This document shows positions 8,158 through 16,828 of a stretch of DNA of 44,762 bases, piece after piece. Where the stretch lies: the NCBI GenBank assembly GCA_030616475.1, contig JAUWXF010000011.1:1-44762 (forward strand). Direction: 5' to 3'. Each line of letters starts with the position of its first letter. The stretch's first letter is position 1. The DNA comes from Desulfobacterales bacterium. GTDB lineage: Bacteria > Desulfobacterota > Desulfobacteria > Desulfobacterales > C00003060. A program made the position numbers and the translations under genes. The notes beneath the pieces were generated by a model, which saw only the letters and a program-made list of their open reading frames with translations, searched no databases and was not told where the DNA came from.

Positions 8158-9828
8158 CTATTCCCTGCCAAACAGGATGTCGGCAACCGCATCCATGTCC
8201 CGGATGAGCCCGCTGCAGCTTGCCGTGAATCCTTCGTAGCCAATTCTTTCCTTCAGTGTTGACGGAATTTCTTCCTGAGCCAGACCTGATCCCGTAACAA
8301 TCTTGATGGTATTTCTGGTAATCAGTTCGGCCACCTCACTGGCAAAGATTCTGCACATGATGACGATCTTTTTTGCCTGGGATGATCTGTCCTCTATCAG
8401 GCGCTTAGCCTTTCTTGCCAGGCTGATTCCTACCTCAATACAGGTCATCATATCTGCCAGGAAAAACATGATGTATTGCTGCTTGGTGAGCCTATGGTTG
8501 TGGACAAGCATGATGGTTTCGTTCAAGGCCTTTGCTGCCCACGCGTATGTCGCAGCACCGATCTCAGGCACGGATGAATGAAGGGATTCCATCTCTTGTG
8601 CCATGGCCCCGTAATAGTCGCCTTTGGACTTCACGGTCGTCCGCCACCTGAAAGTACTGATAATGTTTTGCTGAATCTCGCTGGTCCCCTCGTAGATGCA
8701 CGTAATCTTTACATCTCGCTTGATCTTTTCAACCACATATTCGGTTATGTAACCATACCCGCCCAGGGCCTGGATGGCGTCATCTGCGGCCTTGTTGCCT
8801 GCTTCTGTGGCAAAATATTTTGCAATGGAACCCTCCACCTGAAGATCTTTTTCGCCGGCATCCAACCTGGTGGCTTGTTCGTCCATGTAAGCAGCAGCGG
8901 CCTCAAGTCGCACTGCGTTAGGGACGACCAGCTTGTGGGTATATCCTTGTTTTTCCGAAAGCGGGCTTCCAAACTGAACCCGTTTTTTGGCGTAATCTAT
9001 GACAATGTCAAGGGCAGCTTCTCCTGCCCCAAGGCCCATGGCCGCCACCATGAGCCTGGTATGACCGAAGACCATGTTGGCCTGCTTAAGGCCCTGGCCC
9101 GGCACACCGCCGAGGAGATTTTCAACCGGGACAAATACGTCGGTAAAGGTGAGGGGAGAGGTATTGGATGCGCGAATCCCGTGCTTGTCTTCCCCCTTAC
9201 CCTGGTGGAAGCCTTCCATCCCTTTTTCTACAATGAAAAAGGTCGGTCCTTCCGGGGTCTTCGCCAAAACGGTTATAAAGTCAGCAAATCCGCCATTTGA
9301 GATAAACTGTTTGGTTCCATTGATAACATATCCGGTGAGTTGTCCGGAGTCATTCCGGACAGGTTCGGCCTTGGTCTTGAGGGCAGCCAGGTTGCTTCCG
9401 GCCTCGGCTTCGGTTACAGCATATGCGACCAAGGCATCACCCTCGGCGATCTTGCCCAGCCATTTCTGTTTCTGTTCTTCGGTGGCGGCAAACAGGATCG
9501 GATCTGCACCGAGCTGAACGGCAAACAATGCCGTGGCCACACCCAGACAGATCTTGGCCATCTCCCCTATCAGAGCACAGCTGTCCCTGGCGCCACCGCC
9601 CATGCCGCCGTATTCCTCGGGGATGAATAAAAGTTGCAGCCCGATATCAGGGCCCATCATTTCTCTGATGATTTCCTCGGGGAACTCCTCCTTCTTGTCA
9701 AGTTCGAGTATCTTCTCTTTGGGCAGGAGGCGCTTCCTGACAAGTCCAAGGGTATCAAGGACAATTTGCCTCGATTCAGAGTCAAGCCCTGCCAGATCTT
9801 TTGTTCTATCTCCAATGTCTGTTGGCAT
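8158..9828 (-). CDS. Acyl-CoA dehydrogenase, long form
   Basis: 556-residue FAD-dependent acyl-CoA dehydrogenase. The canonical three-domain core covers about 1-395, with flavin-binding 'YAVTEAEAGSN' (136-146), substrate-loop 'ISNGG', and the catalytic base Glu380 in 'IYEGTSEIQ'. A helical C-terminal extension (about 400-556) is found in the longer subfamily. It oxidises an acyl-CoA, passing electrons to ETF; the substrate cannot be read from sequence. Its position between rpmF and fabG is unusual. No etfAB or thiolase is adjacent. Confidence 0.9.
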   Translation of the reverse strand: MPTDIGDRTKDLAGLDSESRQIVLDTLGLVRKRLLPKEKILELDKKEEFPEEIIREMMGPDIGLQLLFIPEEYGGMGGGARDSCALIGEMAKICLGVATALFAVQLGADPILFAATEEQKQKWLGKIAEGDALVAYAVTEAEAGSNLAALKTKAEPVRNDSGQLTGYVINGTKQFISNGGFADFITVLAKTPEGPTFFIVEKGMEGFHQGKGEDKHGIRASNTSPLTFTDVFVPVENLLGGVPGQGLKQANMVFGHTRLMVAAMGLGAGEAALDIVIDYAKKRVQFGSPLSEKQGYTHKLVVPNAVRLEAAAAYMDEQATRLDAGEKDLQVEGSIAKYFATEAGNKAADDAIQALGGYGYITEYVVEKIKRDVKITCIYEGTSEIQQNIISTFRWRTTVKSKGDYYGAMAQEMESLHSSVPEIGAATYAWAAKALNETIMLVHNHRLTKQQYIMFFLADMMTCIEVGISLARKAKRLIEDRSSQAKKIVIMCRIFASEVAELITRNTIKIVTGSGLAQEEIPSTLKERIGYEGFTASCSGLIRDMDAVADILFGRE

Positions 9829-9839
9829 CTGAGGTAAAT

Positions 9840-10040
9840 CCCTGCTTTACCCCCCACCCAAACCCTCCCCCTTCAAGGCCTCCGGCTCGTAGAGCCTACG
9901 CCTCGGCCTTCGGCCCGTAGGGCCTACGCCCCGGAGGGAGAGGGGAGGGCAGCCCGCCTGCTTCGCCTGAGCCCGTCCGCCTCGGCTGGGCCTCGCAATG
10001 CCGTGCGTGGCGAGAGCGATGGCGGGCAGGGGTGGGGGTT
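9840..10040. repeat. GC-rich palindromic intergenic repeat downstream of rpmF
   Basis: Holds opposed C-rich and G-rich tracts ('ccccccacccaaaccctccc' near 9849; 'gggtgggggtt' at 10030-10040). Between them are two diverged copies of 'cgtag(a/g)gcctacgcc' (about 9889 and 9917) and 'ggcgggcagg' at 10022-10031. No coding signal seen. It belongs to the window's GC-island family. Confidence 0.6.
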
Positions 10041-10091
10041 TTAAGTTCTGCGCTTGGTGCTCCTGATATGCGAATGTTGCTTGTGGGGCAA

Positions 10092-10274
10092 CTACACTTC
10101 TTTAGTTTCGATCACCGCACGCCCCTTGTAGTAGCCGCAGTTCGGACAGACATGGTGTGGAAGCTTTGGCTCATTACACTGGGGGCAGGTCGACAGGTTG
10201 GCAAGTGTAAGCCTTTGATGGGTCCGTCGCTTGCGACCTCTTGATTTGGAAATCTTGCGCTTGGGTAAGGCCAT
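10092..10274 (-). CDS. rpmF: 50S ribosomal protein L32
   Basis: 60 residues. Basic N-terminus 'MALPKRKISKSRGRKRRTHQ' followed by a zinc ribbon with CPQC and CPNC pairs, so this is the zinc-binding (C+) form of L32. It heads the minus-strand fatty acid/riboflavin block and is preceded by a strong promoter. In many bacteria rpmF is followed by plsX and fabH; here an acyl-CoA dehydrogenase follows. Confidence 0.97.
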   Translation of the reverse strand: MALPKRKISKSRGRKRRTHQRLTLANLSTCPQCNEPKLPHHVCPNCGYYKGRAVIETKEV

Positions 10275-10431
10275 GCGTAATCTCCTAAGTTCTTACGATC
10301 CGTGTGTCTTCTTAAATTGACTTCTAATTTTTACAAAAAATCAATCGTATGCAGCAAAAAGTAGTGGCTAACCTATTAGTATTTCATGTATTTTAGTGGT
10401 ATTACTACAAAGAATAAAAACAGAGGCACCT

Positions 10432-10459
10432 ACTATAGACAAAAAAATAGTTTTGTCAA
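10432..10459 (-). promoter_or_regulatory. Sigma70-type promoter upstream of rpmF
   Basis: On the minus strand, TTGACA (10454-10459) is separated by 16 nt from TATAGT (10432-10437). Both boxes are near consensus and a T-rich spacer precedes the -10. It leaves a leader of roughly 150 nt before the rpmF ATG. It is the best promoter match seen for the rpmF-fabG-acpP-rib series. Confidence 0.65.
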
Positions 10460-10547
10460 GCCCTTTAAGGCCCCTTTTCAGGGCCACTTCATTTAAAGAG
10501 GTAACGCCTTGAAGTAGCGAATTTATTCGCTTAATCAATCTTTGTTA

Positions 10548-10955
10548 AATCCGAATCTCGAAGCACGAAATCCCTGGCCCAGACCTGACTTATGCATGGG
10601 CAGCAGAATCATCCAGGCATGTCGCGCCAGGGCAGGCCGAAACAAATACGAATGCTCCAAATCCTAAATTCAAAACAGAGAATATCTTCCGAAGTTTCAA
10701 ATAGATATTGCATCAATTCCGGAAATGTTTTGGTCATTTGATATTCGGATTTTGAAATTGTTTCGAATTTCGACCTGCCCGCCATTGCCAGAGACCTGCC
10801 CGCCATTGCCACGCATGCTGGCATTGAAGCTGCCCGCTGTGCCTGGCGAAGGCAGGCGGGTGGCAGGCGGGTGCCGGCACATAAGCTAAATGCTGTCTCA
10901 GGCGTTGGCAGGCGGGTATTCGGATTTGCGGCTTACGCCTTGAAAACAGTACGGG
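10548..10955. repeat. Composite repeat region: element D1 plus GC island K
   Basis: This covers most of the 839-bp gap between rpmF and the Memo gene. Left D motif 'cgaagcacgaaatcc' (10558) and right D motif 'tttggtcatttgatattcgg' (10729-10748) recur in D2 at 13.48-13.70 kb. Within it are two direct 'cctgcccgccattgcca' units (10777-10807). A GC segment at 10871-10917 reappears nearly identically, inverted, at 40695-40740. The tail 'gcggcttacgccttgaaaac' (10926) also matches D2. No gene is seen. Confidence 0.7.
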
Positions 10956-11031
10956 TTTAAATGTCTTGCAAACACCTCTAATTTGAGCAAATTAGAATCT
11001 ACTTTGATGTTACCATGGTCCCCTTCACACC

Positions 11032-11060
11032 TTGTCCCAATGATCCATTTGTGTTATGCT
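11032..11060 (+). promoter_or_regulatory. Possible promoter for Memo-gltX
   Basis: TTGTCC (11032-11037), 17-nt spacer, TATGCT (11055-11060), about 50 nt ahead of the Memo start codon. Spacing is ideal and the boxes are moderate. A partial B-element end ('ctcgtaaaaagcc') lies between it and the gene. Confidence 0.4.
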
Positions 11061-11113
11061 CCCCGAACAACAAAATGGATGGTCTCGTAAAAAGCCCAAA
11101 ATGGAGGTGACCC

Positions 11114-11926
11114 ATGTCACGCACGCCTGCTGTAGCCAACATGTTCTATTCTGGTGATAAGGGTCGGTTGAAAGAGCAACTGACTACATTTGTCAGACCG
11201 GTACCAGAGCCAAGAAAGGTGCTGGCTGCCATCTCACCGCATGCGGGATATATGTATTCTGGTGAGGTGGCCGGTGCAGTTTTTTCTCAAATCCGCATCC
11301 CGGACGACATGGTGATCCTGGGGCCGAACCATCGGGGCATTGGGGCTGCTGTCGCTCTAAGTACTTCCGGGATATGGGACATGCCAATGGGGTCGGTTCC
11401 GATCAACAAGGCTCTGGCCGAATCGATTCTGAAGGTCTCGACGTCCGGGGTGAAGATAAAGGATGATCCTCACGCGCACGCCATGGAACATTCGATCGAG
11501 GTTCAGGTGCCATTTCTTCAATTCTTGCGGCCTGAAGTGAGCATTGTACCGATCGCCTTGTCGCATCTGACTTACGATGCGTGTCAACAGGTTGGTCAGG
11601 CCTTGGTACAGGGGATTCAGGACTACGGCAAAGAAGTCCTTCTGGTGGCCAGCACGGATATGACTCATTACGAGTCACAGGAATCGGCTAAAGCGAAAGA
11701 TAAGTTGGCCATCGATCGCATCCTTGATTTGGACGCCAAGGGACTCTATGAGACCGTAGCCCGGCACGGGATATCCATGTGCGGGGTGATTCCTACGACT
11801 ATCGTGCTCGAGGCGTGCAAGGTACTGGGTGCAACCAAGGCAGAGTTGGTCCAGTATGCCACATCAGGGGATGTGACCGGCGATTATGCCCAGGTTGTGG
11901 GATATGCGGGTTTTGTTGTCTATTAA
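11114..11926 (+). CDS. MEMO1-family protein (AmmeMemoRadiSam system protein B)
   Basis: 270-residue MEMO family protein, related to the extradiol dioxygenase fold. Conserved stretches are 'SPHAGYMYSGEVAGAVF', 'LGPNHRG', 'EHSIEVQVPFLQ' and 'STDMTHYES', which include the metal-site-like histidines. Bacterial function is not established; it is often encoded with AMMECR1 and a radical SAM protein. Neither is adjacent here, although a radical SAM gene lies at 31.2 kb. GGAGGTGA precedes the ATG. gltX follows after 19 nt, so the two are probably co-transcribed. Confidence 0.9.
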   Translation: MSRTPAVANMFYSGDKGRLKEQLTTFVRPVPEPRKVLAAISPHAGYMYSGEVAGAVFSQIRIPDDMVILGPNHRGIGAAVALSTSGIWDMPMGSVPINKALAESILKVSTSGVKIKDDPHAHAMEHSIEVQVPFLQFLRPEVSIVPIALSHLTYDACQQVGQALVQGIQDYGKEVLLVASTDMTHYESQESAKAKDKLAIDRILDLDAKGLYETVARHGISMCGVIPTTIVLEACKVLGATKAELVQYATSGDVTGDYAQVVGYAGFVVY

Positions 11927-11945
11927 ACCGGCTTAACGGATTCAA

Positions 11946-13424
11946 ATGGAAGAAGTTCGAACACGCTTTCCTCCGAGCCCGACCGGATATCTTCATATCG
12001 GCGGTGCGCGGACAGCCATATTTAACTGGCTTTTTGCTCAGAAGACAGGCGGCAAGTTGATCCTGAGGATCGAAGATACTGACGCGGAAAGGTCTTCTGA
12101 AGAATCGGTCCAGGGAATTATTGACAGCATGAAATGGCTGGGGATTACCTGGGATGAAGGCCCTTATTTCCAGTCCCGGTTCATCAACGAGCATGTGGCG
12201 GCCGCACAGAGACTCGTTGAGTCGGGTCATGCCTACAAGTGTTTCTGTACAAAAGAGGACCTTGATCGAAAGCGCAAAGAGGCGCGCAAGAAAAAGACCG
12301 CGCTACAGTATGATGGCACTTGTCGCAATTTACCACCCGAGGAAATTGCAAAAAAGGAAGCGGCAGGGACCCCGTACACCATTCGTTTGAAGGTGCCTCG
12401 TGGGGGAGGCTTTGTTAGTTTTGAAGACATCGTCTATGGGATTATTGAGAAAAAATATGAAGACATAGAGGATTTTGTCATCGTTCGTTCCAATGGGCGG
12501 CCTCTGTACATCCTTTCCAATGCGGTCGATGACATCCGCGATGGCATCACCCACGTAATTCGCGGACAGGATGGGTTGGCAAATACCCCCAAGCAAATTC
12601 TAATCTACAAGGGACTTGGCGCACCGGTTCCAAAATTTGCGCATATGTCTCTCACCTTGGATCCCAAAAAGGCCAAGATTTCCAAACGCACCCACGGCGA
12701 ATTGGTTGCGGTCCATTTTTACAAGGAGCGCGGTTTCCTGCCGTGGGCATTTGTAAACTATCTGGCCCTTCTGGGGTGGTCCACGCCTGATTCGAGGGAG
12801 ATCTTTTCCAGGGAGGAACTGATCGAGGCATTTTCCCTGGAAGGCATCAGTCGGGCCAATGCCATCTTTGATATCAGAAAGGATGATCCGAAGTTCTTTA
12901 CCGACCCAAAGGCCATTAGCATCAATACCCATTACCTGAGAAATCTTCCCGTGGAAGAGATCGAGCCTTACGTCAGGGAACAGCTAAAAAAGGCGGGGAT
13001 ATGGGATCCGGAGTTTCAGGGGATAAAGCGCGATTGGTTTCTTCGTACAGTCGACTTGATTCGAAGCAGGTATCATGTAACCACCGATTTTGCGACCCTT
13101 GGTCGTGCCTATTTTTCCGACGACTATCCAATCGACCCCAAGGCCTTGAAGAAGAACATCCTTAGGCATGAAGGACTGAAAGAGTGGTTCCCGATCCTGG
13201 CGGATCGCTTGCAAGCCATAGAAACGTTTACCGCAGAGGAGGCTGAGCAGGTGATCCGTGAGACGGCTGAAGAGTTCGGAGTCAAAGCAGGGATATTGAT
13301 CAACGGTATTCGGACTGCGGTCACCGGCCAGGTTGCCGGCCCCGGGCTTTTTGACGTCCTCATCGCCGTGGGGCAGCGTCGTGTGGTAGAGCGCTTGCAC
13401 AAGGCCGTGACGTTTTTCGAGTAA
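11946..13424 (+). CDS. gltX: Glutamyl-tRNA synthetase
   Basis: 492-residue class I synthetase charging tRNA-Glu. The ATP-binding signature is 'HIGG' at 17-20 and KMSKS-like 'KISKR' at 244-248. Possible zinc cysteines are Cys99, Cys101 and Cys126, and the C-terminal anticodon-binding helices are complete. Since a separate glnS is present downstream, this enzyme may be discriminating, but the sequence alone does not settle that. It follows the Memo gene by 19 nt. Confidence 0.96.
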   Translation: MEEVRTRFPPSPTGYLHIGGARTAIFNWLFAQKTGGKLILRIEDTDAERSSEESVQGIIDSMKWLGITWDEGPYFQSRFINEHVAAAQRLVESGHAYKCFCTKEDLDRKRKEARKKKTALQYDGTCRNLPPEEIAKKEAAGTPYTIRLKVPRGGGFVSFEDIVYGIIEKKYEDIEDFVIVRSNGRPLYILSNAVDDIRDGITHVIRGQDGLANTPKQILIYKGLGAPVPKFAHMSLTLDPKKAKISKRTHGELVAVHFYKERGFLPWAFVNYLALLGWSTPDSREIFSREELIEAFSLEGISRANAIFDIRKDDPKFFTDPKAISINTHYLRNLPVEEIEPYVREQLKKAGIWDPEFQGIKRDWFLRTVDLIRSRYHVTTDFATLGRAYFSDDYPIDPKALKKNILRHEGLKEWFPILADRLQAIETFTAEEAEQVIRETAEEFGVKAGILINGIRTAVTGQVAGPGLFDVLIAVGQRRVVERLHKAVTFFE

Positions 13425-13464
13425 AGACCTAACCCGGAGAAACCGGAGCTAAACAGGTTATAAA

Positions 13465-13706
13465 GAGGCATAAATTCGAAATCCGAAGCACGAAACTCGA
13501 AACAATATCGAATGACAGAAATTCAAAATTCAAAACCGTTTAGAAACCGATAAAGATTCTTTTTTTGCCAGACAATCCGCGGCTGATCATTGGAGGAGTC
13601 GAAGATCGTCCCTTTAAGTTTTGAACATTTGGTCATTTGATATTCGAATTTGTTTGCGGCTTACGCCTTGAGAACAGTACGGATTTCGATATTCGATATT
13701 CGGATT
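13465..13706. repeat. Inverted element D2 between gltX and glnS
   Basis: Left part (13474-13545) has 'cgaaatccgaagcacgaaac' and 'aattcaaaattcaaaacc'. Right part (13617-13706) has the inverted equivalents 'ggtcatttgatattcgaatt' and 'gatattcgatattcggattt'. Between the two right-hand arrays is 'gcggcttacgccttgagaac', shared with D1 at 10926. It fills most of the 330-bp gap; no other gene is seen. Confidence 0.7.
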
Positions 13707-13754
13707 TCTTCTCCAAACAAAGGATTTTCTGCCAGAAAAAATGGAACTGCAAAT

Positions 13755-15452
13755 ATGACCACCACCAATTCAGCCCCTGCACCTAACTTTATTCGTAATA
13801 TCGTTGCGGAAGACTTGAAGGCGAACAAGAACGATGGTCGAGTCGTGACCCGATTTCCACCGGAGCCGAACGGATATCTGCATATTGGACATGCCAAGTC
13901 CATCTGCCTCAATTTCGGTATCGCCGCCGAATACGGAGGCGTTTGCAATTTGCGATTCGATGATACCAATCCAAGCAAGGAGGACGTTGAATATGTGGAG
14001 TCGATCAAGTCAGACGTTCGATGGCTTGGATTTGATTGGGGTGATCGACTGTTCTACACATCTGACTACTTTGAGAAGCTGTACGACTACGCTGTGCAGT
14101 TAATAAAGGAAGGCAAGGCATATGTTTGCGACTTGAGTGCACAGGAAATAAGAGAGTACCGCGGTACCCTGACTAAGCCAGGCAAGGAGAGTCCCTATCG
14201 TACACGTTCGGTCGAAGAGAACCTGGATCTGTTCCGGCGCATGCGGGCAGGAGAATTCGAGGACGGTTCCCGCGTGCTTCGAGCAAAAATTGATATGAGC
14301 TCTCCAAACATGAATATGCGAGATCCGACCATCTACCGGATTCGACGGGCGGAACATCACCGGACGGGCAACAAGTGGTGCATTTATCCGATGTACGACT
14401 TTGGCCACTGCCTTTCGGATTCCATCGAGGGGATCACACATTCCATTTGTTCGTTGGAATTTGAAGATAATCGCCCATTGTACGACTGGTTCCTTGACGA
14501 ATTGAACGTTGATTGTCATCCACAGCAAATCGAGTTTGCTCGCCTCAATCTCAGCTACACTGTGCTGAGTAAGCGGAAGCTTGTGCAATTGGTAGAACAA
14601 GGGTATGTCGCCGGATGGGACGATCCACGGATGCCGACAATAGCGGGTATACGGAGACGTGGCTACACACCAGAGTCAATCCGAAACTTTTGTGAGCGCA
14701 TCGGAGTAGCCAAGAGGGATAGTGTCGTCGATATGGCGCTGCTCGAGTATTGCGTCCGCGAAGATTTGAATGAACGAGCGCCGCGCGTTATGGGTGTGTT
14801 GCGTCCACTTCGCGTGGTCATCGACAACTATCCGGAAGACCAGGTGGAAGAGTTGGATGGCCCGTATCATCCGGAGGATCCAGGTATGGGGTCACGGAAG
14901 ATCCCTTTTTCACGCGTGCTGTACATCGAACGAGACGATTTTCGTGAGGAGCCACCGAGAAAGTTCTTCCGTTTGGCTCCCGGTCGTGAAGTACGACTGC
15001 GATACGCTTATTATGTCAAATGTGTGCGGGTGGTTAAGGATGAACAAACCGGGGAAGTGGTCGAGGTGCACTGTACCTATGATCCTGAGACACGAGGTGG
15101 TTGGTCTACGGACGGACGCAAGGTCAGGGGAACACTACACTGGGTTTCATCTGCTCATTCGCTCGAGGCCGAAGTACGCCTGTACGATCGTCTCTTCCAA
15201 AAAGCAAACCCAAGCGGCGAAAAGGATGATCTTACGACATATTTGAATCCAAACTCGTTGGAAACACTAACGTCGTGCCGAGTTGAACCGAGTCTGGCAG
15301 GTGCAGCACCGGGAAGCCGGTACCAGTTCGAAAGGCTTGGCTATTTTTGCGTAGATTCCAGTGATTCTTCCGACGGTGTACTAGTGTTCAATCGGACAGT
15401 GACGTTACGTGATTCATGGGCCAAGATCGAGAAGAAGGAGATTCCCACGTAG
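13755..15452 (+). CDS. glnS: Glutaminyl-tRNA synthetase
   Basis: 565-residue class I GlnRS. 'HIGH' at 43-46 within '[15 protein letters not shown]', KMSKS-like 'VLSKRKL', and the two C-terminal beta-barrel anticodon-binding domains are complete. Start: the ATG at 13755 begins the family-like N-terminus, whereas the upstream in-frame extension is translated from element D2 and is rejected. GlnRS has a patchy bacterial distribution attributed to transfer (known). A tRNA-Gln gene lies 88 nt downstream on the opposite strand. Confidence 0.96.
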   Translation: MTTTNSAPAPNFIRNIVAEDLKANKNDGRVVTRFPPEPNGYLHIGHAKSICLNFGIAAEYGGVCNLRFDDTNPSKEDVEYVESIKSDVRWLGFDWGDRLFYTSDYFEKLYDYAVQLIKEGKAYVCDLSAQEIREYRGTLTKPGKESPYRTRSVEENLDLFRRMRAGEFEDGSRVLRAKIDMSSPNMNMRDPTIYRIRRAEHHRTGNKWCIYPMYDFGHCLSDSIEGITHSICSLEFEDNRPLYDWFLDELNVDCHPQQIEFARLNLSYTVLSKRKLVQLVEQGYVAGWDDPRMPTIAGIRRRGYTPESIRNFCERIGVAKRDSVVDMALLEYCVREDLNERAPRVMGVLRPLRVVIDNYPEDQVEELDGPYHPEDPGMGSRKIPFSRVLYIERDDFREEPPRKFFRLAPGREVRLRYAYYVKCVRVVKDEQTGEVVEVHCTYDPETRGGWSTDGRKVRGTLHWVSSAHSLEAEVRLYDRLFQKANPSGEKDDLTTYLNPNSLETLTSCRVEPSLAGAAPGSRYQFERLGYFCVDSSDSSDGVLVFNRTVTLRDSWAKIEKKEIPT

Positions 15453-15506
15453 GGTGGCATTTTATATGCCACCACTGTCCCGGTCGGGTATAAAACCCGA
15501 CCCTAC
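15449..15506. terminator. Hairpin pair after glnS
   Basis: Hairpin 1 is 'ggtggcat...atgccacc' (15453-15473). Hairpin 2 is 'gtcgggtataaaacccgac' (15483-15501). Outer 'gtaggg' and 'ccctac' are also complementary. The glnS stop codon overlaps the left edge. It lies between glnS and the convergent tRNA and could end both transcripts, but a U-run is lacking. It also matches the common 'gtagggtgg..' dispersed palindrome type. Confidence 0.4.
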
Positions 15507-15540
15507 AAGTAATCCGCATTGAGCCATCCCTGTTTTTTAG

Positions 15541-15614
15541 TGGCTGGGAGGCAAGGATTCGAACCTTGGTTGGCGGAGTCAGAGTCCGCAGTCCTACCGC
15601 TGAACGACCTCCCA
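15541..15614 (-). tRNA. tRNA-Gln (anticodon CUG)
   Basis: 74-nt cloverleaf on the minus strand. Acceptor TGGGAGG pairs with CCTCCCA, the D stem is GTTC/GGAC, and the anticodon stem GCGGA/TCCGC encloses loop CTCTGAC with anticodon CTG. The T arm is CAAGG-TTCGAAT-CCTTG. The CCA end is encoded. It decodes CAG. Its position facing glnS links the synthetase to a cognate tRNA. Confidence 0.95.
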
Positions 15615-15672
15615 ATATAGCATCTCGGAACTTCTACAACGCTTTGAAATTGTAGATCTTTTTGTGGCGCTT

Positions 15673-15840
15673 GACCCGCCTGCCACCCGCCTGCCAGCGC
15701 CACGCTCCCCGGGGAACTGCAATGCCAGCATACATGGCAATGGCGGGCAGGTCGCCTACCGCGGGTGCCCTCGTTAGGTCCGCCTGCCATGAATAAGTCG
15801 GCGCGGTTCGGCATGGGTGAACAGGCATTGGCGGGCAGGT
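15673..15840. repeat. GC-rich island K between tRNA-Gln and element E
   Basis: Contains 'acccgcctgccacccgcctg' at its left and 'catggcaatggcgggcaggt' and 'cattggcgggcaggt' at its right, the inverted sense of the 'cctgcccgccattgcc' units at 10.78 kb. No coding signal. It is one of five such islands in the window (about 6.7, 9.9, 10.8, 15.7 and 40.7 kb). Confidence 0.65.
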
Positions 15841-15849
15841 TTATACCAT

Positions 15850-16034
15850 TCACATGGAGTGATGGAGTACTGGATAGTAAAAGTGGACACGGAGTGCTTT
15901 TTTGGGCGCAGGCTTCACTTCGTGTCAAGCCGTCATGCGCAACCTTGCGCCAAAAATTATCTTCTTATTCCTTTAAACCCATCACTCCAGTACTCCATCA
16001 CTCCAATACTCCGATTTGGGGCGAAGCCCCTAAG
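15850..16034. repeat. Inverted tandem-array element E ('actccatc' unit)
   Basis: Left array 'tggagtgatggagtactgg' at 15855-15873. Right array, inverted, at 15981-16013 ('atcactccagtactccatca...'). The spacer carries 'gcgcaggcttcacttcgtgt' (15907-15926), which recurs in element F and at 21856. A hairpin cap 'ggggcgaagcccctaag' (16018-16034) matches the cap of F. So E and F share a framework but have different array units. Confidence 0.8.
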
Positions 16035-16105
16035 TTTACCGTGTAACATACACAAATGCTCAAAGTGAGTCAATAAGAAATCTGTAACCTACTATGCCCG
16101 TCTCA

Positions 16106-16155
16106 TTTTTTAAGCGGCGGAGCCGCGTTATATAAAATCCCGCAGGGATTTTATA
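16106..16155. repeat. Two-hairpin repeat (doublet) copy 1
   Basis: Hairpin 'agcggcggagccgc' followed by 'taaaatcccgcagggatttt' with flanking T-run and 'ata'. A second copy, inverted and with compensating sequence changes, is at 23931-23981. The two-hairpin layout resembles REP/BIME-type units. It lies just upstream of the candidate promoter for the HNH gene. Confidence 0.65.
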
Positions 16156-16157
16156 AC

Positions 16158-16186
16158 TTGACAAATCGTCTGAAAGCCAATATGAA
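16158..16186 (+). promoter_or_regulatory. Candidate promoter for HNH gene
   Basis: TTGACA (16158-16163), 17-nt spacer, TATGAA (16181-16186), about 115 nt before the HNH start. The -35 is consensus and the -10 is moderate. Confidence 0.45.
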
Positions 16187-16300
16187 AAGGGGTTAAGTTT
16201 TGTTGACAACCCGTTCCGAGGATCTTGCATTTTGGGTTGGAGGGGCTGGGGGTCATTCACAAAAGTGACATATTACAGATAGGCGGTCAGGAAGGTCGTC

Positions 16301-16828
16301 ATGGAGCAGGTACTGCTGCTGAATGCCACATTTGAGCCCTTAAAGGTGATTGACTGGAAGAGGGCCATAAGGCTTCTCACCTTGGGAAAGGTGGAGGTGC
16401 TGGAGGAGTATGACAGGGAGATCCACTCGGTCACCTTTGCCATTAAACTCCCGGCAGTCCTTCGCCTTTTTAGGTACATAAGGTACAGGAAAAAACATAT
16501 CAAATTTTCTCGAGCAAACATCTATGCACGAGACAATTTCGAATGCCTGTACTGCGGCCACGGGTTTGAATCTCAAGACCTAACCTTCGATCATGTAGTT
16601 CCCAAGAGATACGGGGGAAAGACCGAGTGGGCCAATATTGTCACGTGCTGTTACAAGTGTAACCGGATAAAGGGAGGCAGGACTCTGAAGGAAGCAGGTT
16701 TGAAGCTTCTAAAGAAACCCGTAAAGCCCGACTGGGTGCCCTTCCTTATGATCAGCATTCGCATCAGGAGTGTGCCTGACTCCTGGCGAGATTATCTGTA
16801 CTGGAATCTGGAATTGGAGGATTCCTAG
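16301..16828 (+). CDS. HNH endonuclease family protein
   Basis: 175 residues. The N-terminal region (1-75) is the conserved part of a widespread small bacterial HNH family. The HNH/zinc module at about 80-130 has CLYC, 'LTFDHVVPKRYGG' (His-metal motif), a central Asn in 'EWANIVTCCYKCN', and the paired CYKC cysteines. It likely acts on DNA; its cellular role is unknown. AGGAAGG precedes the ATG. Its last 65 bp overlap the convergent end of hyuB, an unusual tail-to-tail overlap. Confidence 0.88.
   Translation: MEQVLLLNATFEPLKVIDWKRAIRLLTLGKVEVLEEYDREIHSVTFAIKLPAVLRLFRYIRYRKKHIKFSRANIYARDNFECLYCGHGFESQDLTFDHVVPKRYGGKTEWANIVTCCYKCNRIKGGRTLKEAGLKLLKKPVKPDWVPFLMISIRIRSVPDSWRDYLYWNLELEDS

Noticed and set aside
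13650-13754. N-terminal extension of glnS
   Set aside because: The extra 35 codons are translated from repeat element D2; the ATG at 13755 starts the family sequence.
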